DNA of 64,000 bases from Sanderia malayensis. Lineage: Eukaryota > Cnidaria > Scyphozoa > Semaeostomeae > Pelagiidae. The stretch spans positions 5,081,219 through 5,145,218 of the forward strand of contig RQOL01000828.1 of assembly GCA_013076295.1 (NCBI GenBank), written 5' to 3'. The position numbers were made by a program, and so were the translations under genes. Below the pieces are notes generated by a model. The model did not search any database. It worked only from the letters and a program-made list of their open reading frames with translations, and was not told the origin of the DNA. Of the stretch, positions 48,985 to 62,732 are shown one piece after another (position 1 is the stretch's first letter; every line of letters begins with the position of its first letter).

Positions 48985-49651
48985 GGCCCCGTTTACACGA
49001 GAGAAAAAGATACGGACCCAAAAGGTCCGTGCCTTTTGGGTACGATATGGGAACGATTGTATAGCGTTTACACGGGAACGGACTCAAAAAGCTGTTGAGT
49101 TTACACGAGAACGGATCCAATTGTTGAGCATGCGCAGTTGTTCAAGTTAAGGCGTGTTTTGTTGTTGTTAGTTACTTGTAATTGCGCCAAAACACTCTCA
49201 GAAAATGGCGAACACGAATTTCCTTCCTTCACCTGCCCCAGTTGTTTGGTTCAACATGAACTTCAATCGCTGTCGATGTTGTTCGCAAACTAAACTTACC
49301 ACACACAACAAAGAAGCTATATTGGAAAACATCAGAGACAAAATTGATATTACTTGCTTTTCAATAGGCCCAGACATTTGTACTGCTTATATTTTGGACT
49401 TCCCGCGATAACACAACCTCAGTTGCAACAGGCTCAGTTCAGTGCCGTGCCTGTTCTGGTTCCGTTCCAAGCGTTTACACGACACCGATACGGGAACGGA
49501 CCCAAATGGATCCGCTTTTCTAGCGTGCCCAAAAAGATACGATCCCGTTCCCAAAGAGGAACGGATCCATGCGTACCCGTGTAAACGAAACACCTATCGT
49601 AACCATTTTTGGAACGGATCCACTCGGATCCGTTCCCGTGTAAACGGGGCC
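48985..49651. mobile_element. PIF/Harbinger-like MITE (GGCCCCGTTTACACG ends, TAA duplication)
   Basis: Ends are GGCCCCGTTTACACG and its inverse, flanked by TAA at 48982-48984 and 49652-49654. A 3-bp TWA duplication fits PIF/Harbinger. The inner flanks repeat GTTTACACG and GAACGGATCC several times in both orientations, the subterminal repeats a transposase could bind. The middle 230 bp is unique, with an open frame of no recognisable domain. Confidence 0.8.
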
Positions 49652-50954
49652 TAAATACAACTATGATGATAAGCATCAAGCATAGTTGGCGCCAGCATTA
49701 CAATGCAGCTTTCCTTAAATTTTCAAAATAGCAATTCTTGCACATTCGATAAATGAGAAAGTAACCAAAAAAATTGCACGAAATTTAAAACATAGCAGGC
49801 CACCGAAGAAGGCACAGGCATTATATGTTTTTGTTCTATTGATTATATATCTTTATCTCTACCAAGTAGTTTTTAAGCCAAAAATCACTTTGCCCTTTTT
49901 GCAAATGAAATTTCAATCTGTACTGATTACTTTTGTGCCTGTTTTGTTTTTATTTGGCCACGACAAGTATACTAAATTTGGCCTTGAAGTGGGGCACTGA
50001 CTGCGACACGGTATGACGTAATAAACATAACACAAGTCGACCTTTATAATGGGAGAGCATCGGGAAAAGGTTTCTGCACTATGGGCAAGCCCGGCCTTTA
50101 TTAAAACATCTTTTCCCAAGGTACAAAACTATAACTTTCCGCGCGTGCGCGTCGTTTCAGCTATTAACCAAAAAATGAACTTACGGCACAGCTATAGTGG
50201 CGCTTTTAAAAATAGTACTATAATCCAGTCAAACGACATCTTATTCCCCGCTTTCTGGTTTCCAAGCAGGAGGAAGCATTCACAAAAGAAGTTTGTCAAC
50301 AATCATGGATGGCGGAGCTGTGATAGTAAAATTAGTAGCAAACACGATGACCGGAGTTGTGTTGATGTACCATAAAGCTAAGTAAGCTGTTACATCAGTT
50401 CATTTATAAGTGAGATTTTCAGCGAGCCATTTTCAAAACAAGTTTAAAATGAAACGAAACAGATAAGGAGAGCTATATGGCTTGCGTTTTGTTCAGAAAC
50501 ATATGTCAGACAGAAGTTCAAGCACAAAGAAAGGGAATTTTTGTCAGTTTGGAGCCATGGTGTATTAACAGAACACTTGCAAGATTTCTGACTATGATAA
50601 TAAATTGTTATGCCGAATATTGCTATTAGTTCTTTTCAATTGCTAAAACTTCTTTCACCGATGAAAACACTGTAGCAGGCAGGCCTTCCAACCAGGCCTT
50701 CCATCCAGAGGTTAAATAAAAGTAAGTTCATTTCGATAAAGGCTGAACTGACAACAACTTAGCCCATGTAGATTCAGAAAACATCTCTTCATTGTCTCAC
50801 ATATACATCAAATGCGACTCAGTCAAGTCAAATACAAGAGGGTTTTTATATGGGGACTGATAACCCCCGTTGTTTGCTTCCGCCCTCCGCCTCGGTTGAT
50901 CGCCCCCACGCAGTTTTGTTAAAACACTAATTCCTAACAGCGGGCACTCCTTTA

Positions 50955-51380
50955 GGGCCTGTTTATATGGAGCCGAGTTACTCGGCTTCCCGAGTAACTC
51001 GTTAAGCCGAGTTACCCGCCTTGTATACAAAATCAATGCAATCCCGGGTGAGTGTTTATATGAGACAGACGAGTAACTCGGCTAGCAGGGATCCCGGCAA
51101 AACAGCCGAGATCTCGGCATATCGAGTAACTCGTTTCTGTCATATAAACGCAAATGTGCCGAGTTACTCGGCTAGCCGGGACGAATTCGGACATAATTCG
51201 CATGCGTGAACTGTTAACCAAACCACATTGTTAACCAAACCACCTCATGTAACAAACACCATTCTAAAAGTAACCTGGCCACCCGAGTAACTCGGTCTCA
51301 TATAAACAGAATTCAATTTTCATCCCGCCTTGCCGAGTTACTCGGGAAGCCGAGTAACTCGGCTCCATATAAACAGGCCC
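50955..51380. mobile_element. Foldback MITE built from CGAGTTACTCGG repeats
   Basis: The first and last 48 bases are near-perfect inverted repeats starting GGGCCTGTTTATATGGAGCC. The element is filled with CCGAGTTACTCGG/CCGAGTAACTCGG words in both orientations, together with internal copies of GTTTATATGAGAC. The flanking bases TTA (left) and TCA (right) are close to a 3-bp TWA duplication, which hints at PIF/Harbinger. No coding capacity. Confidence 0.78.
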
Positions 51381-51808
51381 TCAATATAATAATCAAGTCT
51401 TAATCAACTAATTCAGCGGAAATCACAAAATATAAAAAAGTCAACAATTAAGGATTACAGTAAGCAAAACAGCAAGGTCAATATCTCAAAACTGTCAACA
51501 TAGGTCCACCATTGATTGCCCTAACACTTTGTCTCTAACAGTTTGACCTCACGACCAAAGTTGCCCCATGTCAGACGCCAATTACTCTCCACAACTCTGT
51601 TCTAAAATTACTGAAAAGTTGTAAAATTTGTAAAAACATTTTAATTTTTATGCCTTAAAAATTTGAAATATCAATAGAAAAACTTGTCATGGTTATGACG
51701 TTATGGCTATCGCAGTTGAAATGGCAAAATTGACGAATTTCAGGGCTTATAAAAGCAGTTTTACTGGAACAATTTTCATTCTGAAAGTGGTTTTATGATC
51801 AGTTCCAT

Positions 51809-52238
51809 CAGTGCCGCATTTACCCATGGGCCAACTGGGCCCGGGCCCAGGGGCCCCTTAAGATTCTTAGATTTAGGGGGCCCCGAGCAAAAATTCGAAA
51901 AACCTATGAACTATTGTTGATTTTATTCTTATGTTTGAATTGAGAAGTAATGTCTTCATCAAACAACACAGTGGCTTCATTTTTCGACAATATGTGATGC
52001 TCTAAATGATACATTATTCCTTGAAGCTGGATGTCATAAACTGATTTTGGCGCCATCAGCCAGTAACCATGATTTTCTTTTAATTTTATTTCCGTTAGCA
52101 AGTTGTCAGTATGCCAATAAAATTGTGCTTACAGGGTACTGAGGACTATACACGTGACAAAAAACTTTTTTTTACATATTTCAAGGGGCCCAAATCAATT
52201 TTGGGCCCAGGGCCCCAACTGACCTAAATGCGGCCCTG
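51809..52238. mobile_element. hAT non-autonomous element with perfect 8-bp target duplication
   Basis: Starts CAGTGCCGCATTTAC and ends in the imperfect inverse TAAATGCGGCCCTG. AGTTCCAT occurs at 51801-51808 and again at 52239-52246. Internal runs GGGCCCGGGCCCAGGGGCCC near the left end match GGGCCCAGGGCCCC near the right end. It encodes only a short frame (51,904-52,101, minus) that may be transposase debris. Confidence 0.88.
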
Positions 52239-53250
52239 AGTTCCATTAGGCTTACCATGAAATTCAAGAAAATCACATCACCTTTTTTGCTTGCAGTAGT
52301 GAATAGTGATAAGTGAGAGTGAATACCTGAATACTTGCAAAAGCTCTACTAATGCTTTCTATAAATTGTCTTATATTAAAATGACAAGCTACAGACGTAT
52401 GGTTCATCAAGCATTGCCTGCCTATGAACAAACAGCAATGCCTGAAGATTCGCAATATAGGCTGCTGCAGCAAAATGCAGTACTCTTTGCAGTGAACGCT
52501 GGAGAGATTTTGCTCCAAAAGATATACAGACATTAATAGCAGCAAAAAATTCTTCCTCCGACATTATTATATTTTCGTAAACAGATAAACAGAAACTTCC
52601 AGATGACCTTTGTTATTAGTCAAGAAAAAGTTTGAATAAACCGCGCGTTGTTGTGAAATTGAGATGATGCTAATCTCCGATGACAGGGATCAACGAGAAA
52701 ACAATGCTGCCTTAAAATAAGGGAACCTCGAGAGCACCCCTTATTTTATTGGCCGGTCTTTTTCATCCTTACGTGTGAAACGAATAAGGCAGACCTTGCA
52801 AGGGAGACCATATACACGGGTAACCGGAGTGCTAATTACCTTAATCCCTAAAAGAATGTCCTTATTTTGCTCGTGTATATGGGCCCTATGGGCCCTAAGT
52901 CCAGAAAGCATTGTATTTTTTTTTAGCTATTTTAAGAATAGAGAAGCTACCAATAGTAATTTGATGATACGATTTGATCTAGAATACAAGAAGGTAAAGA
53001 CTCAATACTATTGCAAAACCTGTCTATTTTTATATGTTATCGGCCTGCGTACAAGTGACGGGAAAGGGAAACCTTGCACATTGTGCACTATTCTCCTTTA
53101 TCAAAGCCTTCTTTTTCAGCGAGATAACGTTTTCTTTTAATTACCTACTTTTAATGTGCATCTTTACTTATTTTAATCTTTCGGTTATTATTAAGATACG
53201 ATTTGTTCTTTGAGAATTTGGCTTATAAATTGTATTTGTAGTCTTCTGCT

Positions 53251-53573
53251 TTAATAGCTAACATCAACTTTAAAAAATTACACAGCAAATCCAATTTTCA
53301 TGTTGATTAATTATTGAGATTTTCCGGGATTTTCCACAATGACTTTTGCAGTTATTTTTCACTTCAATGTCTGACACCTTTGAGAAACAATCTCAAATAT
53401 GAGATTATGGACAATAAATCGCAATATCACATTGGCATATGGATACAACGCCACACTGGCTTGGTGTACTTATGAAACCGCGTTCAAGCTACTAATGAAC
53501 ACTAGATACTGTCACCAAAGCAAATCTGCGTCGTCTTAATTTTAAATCACAATGCAAGACTGATTAAAAATAC
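53251..53573. repeat. 323-bp dispersed repeat, copy 2
   Basis: Matches 27571-27893 over its whole length with only a handful of differences (for example AACTT for AACTG near the start and TCGTCTTAATTTTAA for TCGATTTAATTCTAA near the end). The low divergence means recent spread or conversion. Flanking sequences are unrelated. Confidence 0.9.
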
Positions 53574-56500
53574 TTTTCTCTACTTATTGATTTGCTGCTT
53601 TTCATTGTTTACAGGCAGATGGCTGTCTATGGCAAGAGTGAATCATCCGCCTTGGATTAAAAAATGAAATGCGTAGTTTTTCTCATTGCTTCATCGAAAA
53701 CTGTAAAGCCAATTAAAGGAGTTGTTTTGCAAAGTTTCGCATTCTTGACCGTGGAGAAGAAAAGATATATAGGCCAATTGGAGTTAACGAGATTTTGAAG
53801 CAATCACGATCACGTCAGTCAAACTTTACCCAGTCAATGTCAATATCATCATAATCAAAATCAATCCAGAGATAGTCAAACGATAGATATGTTGGGAATC
53901 GCTTCAGTGGGCTTCAGTGAAATAGTATAGTCGAGATTTGGTTAATAATGAATAAGTTGGTCAAATAACGCCTAATTCGTATGAATACTACAACAAGTGA
54001 CTGTCGGTCCATTTACATCTTTTTCATCCGGGTGGGAATATTTTTTGACGCTGAGAATATCGTATCAATTAATTTTACGCTGACTCTAAATGGTGTTAAT
54101 GTCTAATTTTTGTTTTGCGACGTTATAGTCCCGGCGTTAAAAAAATCTACATTTCATTTTGGTTGATTGCCATTTATTTTTTAACACTCACGCGCGCTTG
54201 CATTAACTGATTAATTAATATATTTAAATAAAAATAAATAGATAAAAAATCAAAAAAATCAAAAATGTAAAACTGGTTCTCGAAAAGCAACATTGATTTT
54301 CTGATACTCATATATGCTTTCAGGTACTGAATTTCGGGCATTTTTCACAAAATAAAAGCGCACAAACTCTGCACATGAAAACAAAGCCATTTTGGCAAAA
54401 ATAAAAACTTTTGTCGATAAGCAAGAAGCGATAACAGAGAAATTTGGGAAACTATACTAAACTAAACCAAATAAAGCACACGACGCAGAACTACATAGGA
54501 TGGCCAACGATTTAAGAAACTTTAGTTTTTTGCTGAAAAATTAAGAAACTGTAAAATTTCTTCGTGACAATTTTGGTTAACATCCGTCCAAAAATTCTCA
54601 ACTTCAAGGTAACTTTAGAACGTTGAAAAGTTTTTTAGTGCTAAGTGCTGATTCAAGTTTCCTTTCAAATAAATCAGAAACTTTTCCCGGAGTTGCTATT
54701 GAAAACGCGTGCCCTAAACAGGTTGCGGCTGAAAATCTGTTTCCTTTCCTTCAGACGTTTATAAGAATGCAGGCGGGTGGAGTAAACAAATCTGTGTTGG
54801 AGGACATTTGAATGTTTCAATAGAAACTGGACAGGCTCACGAGATCCCTTTCCGCATTCTGATTTCTCTGTACACGCCAAATCCGCCTGGCCTAACAATG
54901 AGATTCAACACTGGATTGTTTACAAAGCGGAGTGATATTCAATTCATCGTTTTAGACAGAGATTTGTATTCATTGGTTTTTACGATTGCGAATGAAGGTT
55001 GCGGATTAAGAAATGCGCGATTTGATTATATTTGATTAACTTTGCCAAGTGTCTTATTAACTAAAAGACCCATGAAATCAAACCAGATACACAAAAGTGT
55101 ACGAATAAATAATCATATTTGCTGATATTAGCGAATGACATCTGCTATACACACGGCAATTTCGATTGAAGAAAATTGGCCATATCGTATGTGCATAGCT
55201 TGTAGATCTTGACATGTGGAAGGTTTTGCTTATTGTTTAGCAACCAGCTAGCCTTTTTATCTTTGTATCAAGAAGCTAATTCAATCGGTCGTGCAAATAC
55301 TGTCAAAGTTAAAGAGGATTTGAGATAAGAGTGCAGATAATGCTTGATTTTGAACACTCTTCTCCTCACAACGCTTGTTTCGATTAGATCGAGAGGCGGG
55401 TCGTTTTGCACTTAAGCGCGTTATCAGTGTTTCAATTCGTTTTGCAGACATTTTTCATCACCTTGAGCTGTTTTTTGCTGCAAAAAATTAGCTACCATTG
55501 ACCAAACTCGAACAATTCCCCCAACTTAATAACAAACATTGCATATATCAACCAACGTGTTTTGCTTTGATTTCAGGTTTGAGAAATTGGTGCCCAAGTC
55601 AAGTCGCAAAAACATTTTATTTTCAATGCGCAAACAGATTTTTCAGTACAGTTGTGTTGATGGAACGGTTTCTTCTGATTGCAAAAGCAAATCCTTGCTT
55701 CCGAAACTTCTGTTCTCAGCAGGGAGGCTACTGAGATCCATTCAATAGCAAATCACGTGTTTAATAACCCAACTGCACATAATAATCCGCTTCGGATCTG
55801 AACACGCACAAGAATCAATTGCAAATCACAGCTGAATTTCCCTTCTTCACACAGCACTTCCACGAGAGCTCGATTTATAGTCCTCCACTTGACGCACTAA
55901 CACCTTAGAACTCGAGATTTTGCTTATACCCGAGTTAGTAGCTGTTTGAACATTTGTTGTCAGTCGCTGTTTCGGTACTCCACACACAGTTAAGTCTGCT
56001 CACGCCTTGAGAATCAAAGCTGACCCAGCCAATACATACACAAAAATACTTTGCAAATTGTACAAACGGATGATCATAGGCGACACCGTTTATCAACGTG
56101 GGTGAATTCTCAAAAACTAAAGTGCACTTTTTTCATTAGCTTATTGTACTGATAGGAATAATAGTCTGGCGCATTGAACGCGTCGAAAAATTGAATATGA
56201 AGAATTTATTATTTCTTCCTTTCTTTCTATGCTTTTTGAATCACTCAAAATAAAAGGACACAAGGCTGAGAAAAGAAAAACAAAAGGGTGCTTTCTATGT
56301 GCGAAAATACATGTAACCTAATGTTCAGTTCACTATCACTTGTAACTTTTTAAGATCAAGCAAAGACCTCTATAACAGGTCAAGAGAATCCATAATGTTA
56401 TGACAACTATTGATTTATTTCAAACTATAAAACTGTAAAAACCGGCCTGTACACTGATATGCTAGATATGTTATCTTCCAAACCCTTCGATCGTTGAAGC

Positions 56501-59447
56501 TCAAGGCAAAACCCCTTAGTCTCGATGCGAACAAGAGGCAAGCAGATAATAAACCTGCACAATCTACGCTTTTAATTAATTTTCGTTCTCCAAATAGATC
56601 ATGTTTATATTTTAGTTATTAAGCAGAATTTAGCATTGCTTTGAAATGATGAATGAAAGCTACACAGCGAGTTTTAAGTAGCGAATAATAAACAAGGCCG
56701 ACCATCTGGCCTGTGAGATTTTGGAGATTTCAATTCTCTTGGTGCGCTTTTCGTTTGATTGCAAGCGAAATCCTTGCTGAGAAGAAAGATTGTAGAAATA
56801 ACTGACACCGAGACGTTGAGTAAACGACTTCAATAAATGATGACCGGGATTTTCAACGACCATCTGGATATTTGAGCAACATTGATGCTATTAATCTTCA
56901 TAAACAGTTATCAAAAGCGAATCGAAACGAAAGCGAAAACAAGCGTCACCACGCACGCATGCGTATGTGACTTTGCAAGTGGCTGCTGCCAAAATAAGGA
57001 GACTATTTGAGAGCGCAAAGTATTGTGTGTGCAAGCAATGGACCATTGTCTTTTTTATTGCTTCTCGCAACAAAGTGAGTTCGCCTTTTTTCTTTTACTG
57101 CGCATAATGCATTCTGTCCTCTCACATTGCAACCATTTCATTTATTTTCAATATGCGCACAAAACAAAACAGTAGACTTCTCTATCGTTTACATACAGAG
57201 ATTAAGCCATTCTATCTTAATCCCCAAGCTTGTTTTAAGTTGAACTTGAAAAGCAGTCTTACCTTTGAGGAACGTTTCCGCAATAGTTTGTTCAAGACCC
57301 AGATTGAGCCCATCTGCTCACGGCCACGTGGACAAGCCAGAGAAATCCATACAACCGCAGCATGAGTTCCCTGTGGGTCGGTTCTTTAAAATTACCGCAT
57401 AGAACTTCATGTATGCGCAGCTCAGCCTTTCTTTGTTATTTTTTTACATCAAAACGTAATCCACGATCTTCTTGTCTAAAATCCATTTCAATTCAATTTG
57501 AGATGCGCTGTATTAATTGATCATTTTGATCATTCAAATCGTCAATAGCAACAAAGAGCTTTGAATTGTTTTCAAGTAGCCTAATTCAAAATTTGTTGAC
57601 GCACCAGCACACTTGCTCATATATTTCAATATGTATATTGCATTGTTCGCATTCTGCATTATAAACATTTATGAATTGAGTAGCCCGACCTAATAACTCA
57701 TTTGACCAAGTCTTCAAGAGTAATAAACTCGATTACACTGATTAGCAAAGCGAGCCTGTTTATAACTTAATCTGTTTTGCAAATTGTAAACAATTCCTGA
57801 ACTGAAATACTTTAATACATTTGAATTGCAAAGTGACAACAAAAAGCATGTAATTATACTTATTTTGCTTCATTCAATCGATTTAAACACTTCAGTTTTC
57901 ACTCAACGCACGACTTTTGTATTCTATTAAAATAAATTCTATTATTATCTACTTTTTCAAGCGCTTGTGATTTTACTTTAATGTAAATTATTTGATATAA
58001 TTCATTATCGCGCTGTACAATCGACAGGTTTAACACTTTGTTTTTGTTTTGTTGTATTTGATTTCCTATGAAGAGATTACTCAAATGCATCTGTCTTTGG
58101 ATATGCAACATTATTGCTCTTGAGGTTGCAATCCTTTAAGATAAGAAGATAAAACGAAACGAACTATGGTTGTTAGATTGGAAGCCGATAGTGTCGTGAC
58201 CAATACAGCACCAGAAAAAAGTCTTCAGTTACAGTAACTGTATGAAATCAGAATGTAATGTGCTTCTGATTTGCAGACTTCAAAACTGGAGAACCTTGGA
58301 CTGAACGTTGGCAATTCAACCTCTCAGTATTATACACATCACCTCCAGTTGCGTTGCTCTAAGCATGCACGAAGTAAATATCAATTGAAGAAAACACAAT
58401 TTTCTATGTGCAATGCGAGTTAAACATGCAAAACATGCTGTCAGTGCATTCATCTTTTTCGTTTTATTCCATGCTTTTTGTTCTAAACGTTGTGAAGCAA
58501 GTCAAGAAACTTGCACGCATTTCTTCGCTTGCAACCCCCGGAATAGGCCCTTTGATCCATTCACAGGCAATACAATGCGTACTATTTCTAGGGAGCATAA
58601 TTTTTTATTAATGATTTCGACGATAAACGTCCTTGAATGGCAACATCTGCCTGCAGACTCCTGTTTTGCCAGTTTTGAATGAAACACTATGTCGGATAGT
58701 TTGTTGAGAAAACTCTATATCACAGCCTTACACTTTTGATAAAAACTATAATAATAATGAATATGATGATTTTGAATATGTTCGTGATTATATTGATCAT
58801 GGTAATCATAATTATTATGATTGTGATGATCAACTACCTAAAAAGACTACAAGAGCCACTTATAGCAACAACAGGAAAAACAATAAGCCAATACGTCACG
58901 CGATAAGACGCAGCCTTTGCGCTGTACGCAAGACTCTGTGATGTCTTAGGAATCGTTTTTCATCTGATGAACTGGATTATTTCAATTTGAACAAGGCATA
59001 TACATTGCAAACAGCAAATTAACAAAAACAACAGCTATGTGCCGAAAAAGACCTGTACTCCTGCAAGATTTCATAGAACTCAGACAATTTCACGGCAAAC
59101 AGGCCCAAGCCCTGTTTAGTAGATTCTCTTTTTTGTTAATGATTTCTCTATACTTCCTTGAGAGTGATTTATTCTATTAGTGGGGTTTGATGGCCAGCCA
59201 ATCGCCGCGGCGATATGATGCACCTGCTTAATACTTTACGATGTGACATGGTTTCCATTGAATACACCTGGCCCTCTTAAAAGACGAGCAAATTTAAATA
59301 AAACTTCATAAGCCGATTCAATCGAACAGTTAGTTCAGCCTTACTTGAGCAACCGATAACTTTCCACTGCTCTTTAGCAGCCAAGCCAGCACAGCAAGCG
59401 AGTCGATCTGCAGTATAATTGGAGATAGCATACAGCGTGACATTACA

Positions 59448-60500
59448 ATGCCTCGTGCATTCTTAATCAAAAAAACTACCACGTCTGGTAGTACTAGCAC
59501 TGATGGTAACAGCAGCAGTAGTAGTAGTCGTAGCATTATCAAAGAGAACGTTGCGGGGAAAATATCTGAAGACAAAAAAGGTAAGTCTTCTATTCTATAT
59601 TCATTTTCAAGTAACCATTAAACACTACCGCGATCTTTACAGGAGGCTCGCACTGCTTATTAACTCTGCTTGAAGACACAGAGCTCCTCTTTATCCAGCT
59701 TTTAAATGAAGCTTTGTTGAGTAAAGTATCACATTTGAAACACGAATCTCGTATACTCTGATAATTGTCACGTATTATTGCATTTTCTATTCTGAATCTC
59801 CGTTTTGCACTACACTACCGAGTTTGCAAATCAACAAAAACATAATTCACTACAATTTATTTATTTACCTTTCCTGGGTTGATAAGTCAAAAAATCCCTT
59901 GTTTTTTGTGAATAGTTGTCGCAGAAACAATCGCTGAAGCTTTTGCGAGATATTATTAACGACGGCGTTGAAAGAAGATATACTTATACAGTAACACGTT
60001 TAATCTGAAACAGAGCTTTATGTTTAACATGCTAGATTCATTCACTGCATTTTCAATGCAACAAACATGCCGAAAGCTTGTGCATAATCTATATCAACAA
60101 TAATCAAATTGTTACTCCTAAATGATAAAGCCACGTCGTACTGCTGGTGTAGAAAATGCTTAACACTCAAAGCCTGTGCTTTGTTACGTTTTTGAAACAG
60201 TCGTTTTGGAGAAGAAACGCAATTTTACATCATTTCTATGATATTGTATATTTACATGGTCAAGGACTTTTGGTATTTAATAATAATCAAAGATTCCTCA
60301 TTCGTAAAGCCATGTTCACACAATGTTTTCTTCCACAGAATTCTCGGGGATCGACAACAGTGGAACAATTGTGGAATGCAGATCCACCCAAAGAGGCCCA
60401 AAAAGCGACAGGGACATCTCTCAGATGACGTATCATGACCATGCCCAATTCTATCGCAGCCGAAGTGAGAGCCTATTAGCTGAAGACCATTGGAGAAAAG
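59448..60500 (+). CDS. SNAG-domain transcription factor (OVOL/GFI/Snail type), first two coding exons; 3' end outside window
   Basis: Exon 1 (59448-59580) starts MPRAFLIKK, the SNAG repressor motif that opens OVOL, GFI1, INSM and Snail zinc-finger proteins and recruits LSD1/CoREST. The AFL-I/V-KK form is closest to OVO-like proteins. A Thr/Ser-rich linker follows, then a clean donor (G|GTAAGT, phase 1). Exon 2 (60339-60500) has a TTCCACAG acceptor, the right phase, 54 residues without stop (FSGIDNSGTIVECRS ... QFYRSRSESLLAEDHWRK) and a phase 1 donor GTAAGA. No C2H2 zinc finger is found before the right edge, so the DNA-binding part should lie beyond 64,000. An AT-rich TTTAAATAAAA stretch lies about 150 bp before the start codon. 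Confidence 0.68.
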
Positions 60501-61984
60501 GTAAGACTTTATGTTTATCTAAACTTCTACCGCGAATAGGTAACAACATGCCAATTTTTTCGATGTATATTCTATTACGAGCTTAGTGATAAATAGATTT
60601 GCGATTTGCTAAGCTCTTTGCAAAGTTTCAATCAGATTAAAAGAGTGCAGAGCAAGTGCACGTGTGTACATGTCATGTAAGATGTAGTTCGAGCTTGATT
60701 TCAAGTGCATGCTTGCTTATGTTTAATAACATCAACCGTGCGATTGAGTTATTCAAATTTTAGCATGTCTTACGGGACTAGTCATGGAAGTGAGTCAACG
60801 CCATCTTTAAATACAACATCTAAAAATCTTTTAATGCAGTATAGTATTGCGAATGCTAGTTGGGCGTCAACAGTAAACTAAAATTCAAATTTGACTTTGA
60901 TGCAAGTGCTATTGCATGACGTATGTATGACATGTATTAAGTGGCATTGCAAAGGTCTGATTCGATGAAAACATGCATCTGCATGTCTCGCACTCTTAAT
61001 TGCAATGTTTACACTGTTCTAAAGACCATAAGCCACAATAGGAGTGGTCCATATCTTGTTTGCTTTTTCTAACCTCGCCATGTCCAGCAGCTACAAGCTG
61101 AGAAGAACCCTGAATCAGCCATGAAATCCCCTGATAGCGAATACCAAAGAACAAATGTATTGTTCATTATAAAGGGCATGTTGCATTTGTAAACAGATGA
61201 CTACCTTGAGGGGAATTTCTAAACTATAATCCTGTATTTGGAGGTATTCCTTGCTATAGACGTATCATCCTTTAATGGAGACTCTACTGTATGTTTAAAG
61301 AAAGCTGCACAGTCGGTCATACTTGTTACAGCGAGTTTATAAACTCCCCTAAGTGAACTAAAACAGGTTTTTCATGATCTCCTTGTCGGCCAAATGTGCC
61401 TACTACTATACTGCTTGACAAAAACCCACGAGTAACAATATAAGGCGACGCAGTCAAAGACATTTTAATGTGTGCATATTATACAAGTCAGTAAGCAATG
61501 AAGTAACGGAAATTTCAGGCCCAGATTTGCAATCACAAATTTCCTGAGTGAAGCTAATGACAAGCCATTGGCAGGTCAGTTAAATTGAAAATATTTATAG
61601 GTTATCTTTAGCAGATGTTCTGAAATTCTTAATCCGTGCAGAGAAATCTCGAAATTCTTCTCACGTTTCTTAGTCGTACACATGTATCAGAAAAGTCGAT
61701 TTTTCGGAGCAACATACTGCGACGTAACCTGTTCCCGATTCCATATTCAAAATGTATTCATGCTTGCACCCTCTTTGAGTTTATGCTCTTATACATAAGA
61801 AAATGTATACAGAATATGTTCTTATGCGTTTTACGTGTTCTCTGTACGTTGTACGTAGTGCTGTACGTATGCATGCATATATAACGAATTGATTAATTGT
61901 GTGCTTGAAAAGACGTCTAAAAGTCTAGTCTTCTAAAAAACGGCTTGGTAATTCAAAAGAAAGCAAAAAAGAAGAGGAAGTCAC

Positions 61985-62105
61985 GTATTCTAAAGCTTTA
62001 AAAACAACAGTAAGTTGTTCTTCTATAGCTTTAGAATACAAGCTTCTTAGCCAATACTTTAGAATACAAACAGCTTTAAAATACAAACTTTAGAATACGA
62101 GTTCA
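61985..62105. repeat. Short CTTTAGAATACAA repeat cluster
   Basis: TAGCTTTAGAATACAAGC, ACTTTAGAATACAAAC, GCTTTAAAATACAAAC and CTTTAGAATACGAG follow one another within 75 bases, and an inverted GTATTCTAAAGCTTTAAAA lies just before them. Confidence 0.65.
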
Positions 62106-62732
62106 GCCAATGCAATGACGTGGTGTTGTTTTCTAAAACTCTCATAGTTGGGCAGCGATTACTGCAGCCTCGTTGTGAAGTTTGCAGCTGTAATATGACA
62201 CGTTAATAACAGCCACGCGAATTCTTAGTCTCGAGGATACTTGGACTATGGACTATACTATCTATACTCTTTTTTTTCATATAAAGAGTAAATGTCATAT
62301 AAATGGCTGTACTGTGGCTGACTAAACCCTTTATGAAGCCAATTGAATTGTAGCTTTAGGTTGCTGTTTACTTAGCCTAACAGAAATTGATCTGAAATAT
62401 TTCACATCAATGCACAGCTTTCTCTATCAATCAATAAATTACAAGCATGTCCTACTTTGTTGGAAAATAAAATGTTTGAACAAAATACGTGCGAACTTTC
62501 AAATGAAGAAAAGAACAATGTGACGCCTTAAACAGGATAACCAAATCAAAAAGCCTCGCAAATATATTATAATAAATCTCTTAGAACATCCATCTCTTTC
62601 TCTCTTTCTTTCTTTTTTATATTGCCTTAGACAATAGTCTTGCCTGGCCTTCAGCTGCTGGCAATTCAGAAGAAATCTGTTTTGTCGAGAATGAAATTAT
62701 GAATGTTGCAGATTTGTTGTTCATTGTCGAGA

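Larger units (their letters stand above)
48576..59447. other. Long gene-free interval rich in MITEs
   Basis: Between the RTX-like gene and the SNAG-domain gene I find no supported coding exon. It holds delimited elements at 48985-49651, 50955-51380 and 51809-52238 and the repeat copy at 53251-53573. The rest, 53.6-59.4 kb, is AT-rich with short open frames that show no domain. It may hold regulatory DNA for the developmental regulator on its right. Confidence 0.45.

Noticed and set aside
49205..49411. Open frame MANTNFLPSPAPVVW... inside the 48985-49651 element
   Set aside because: Short, without recognisable transposase or host domain, and confined to the MITE interior.
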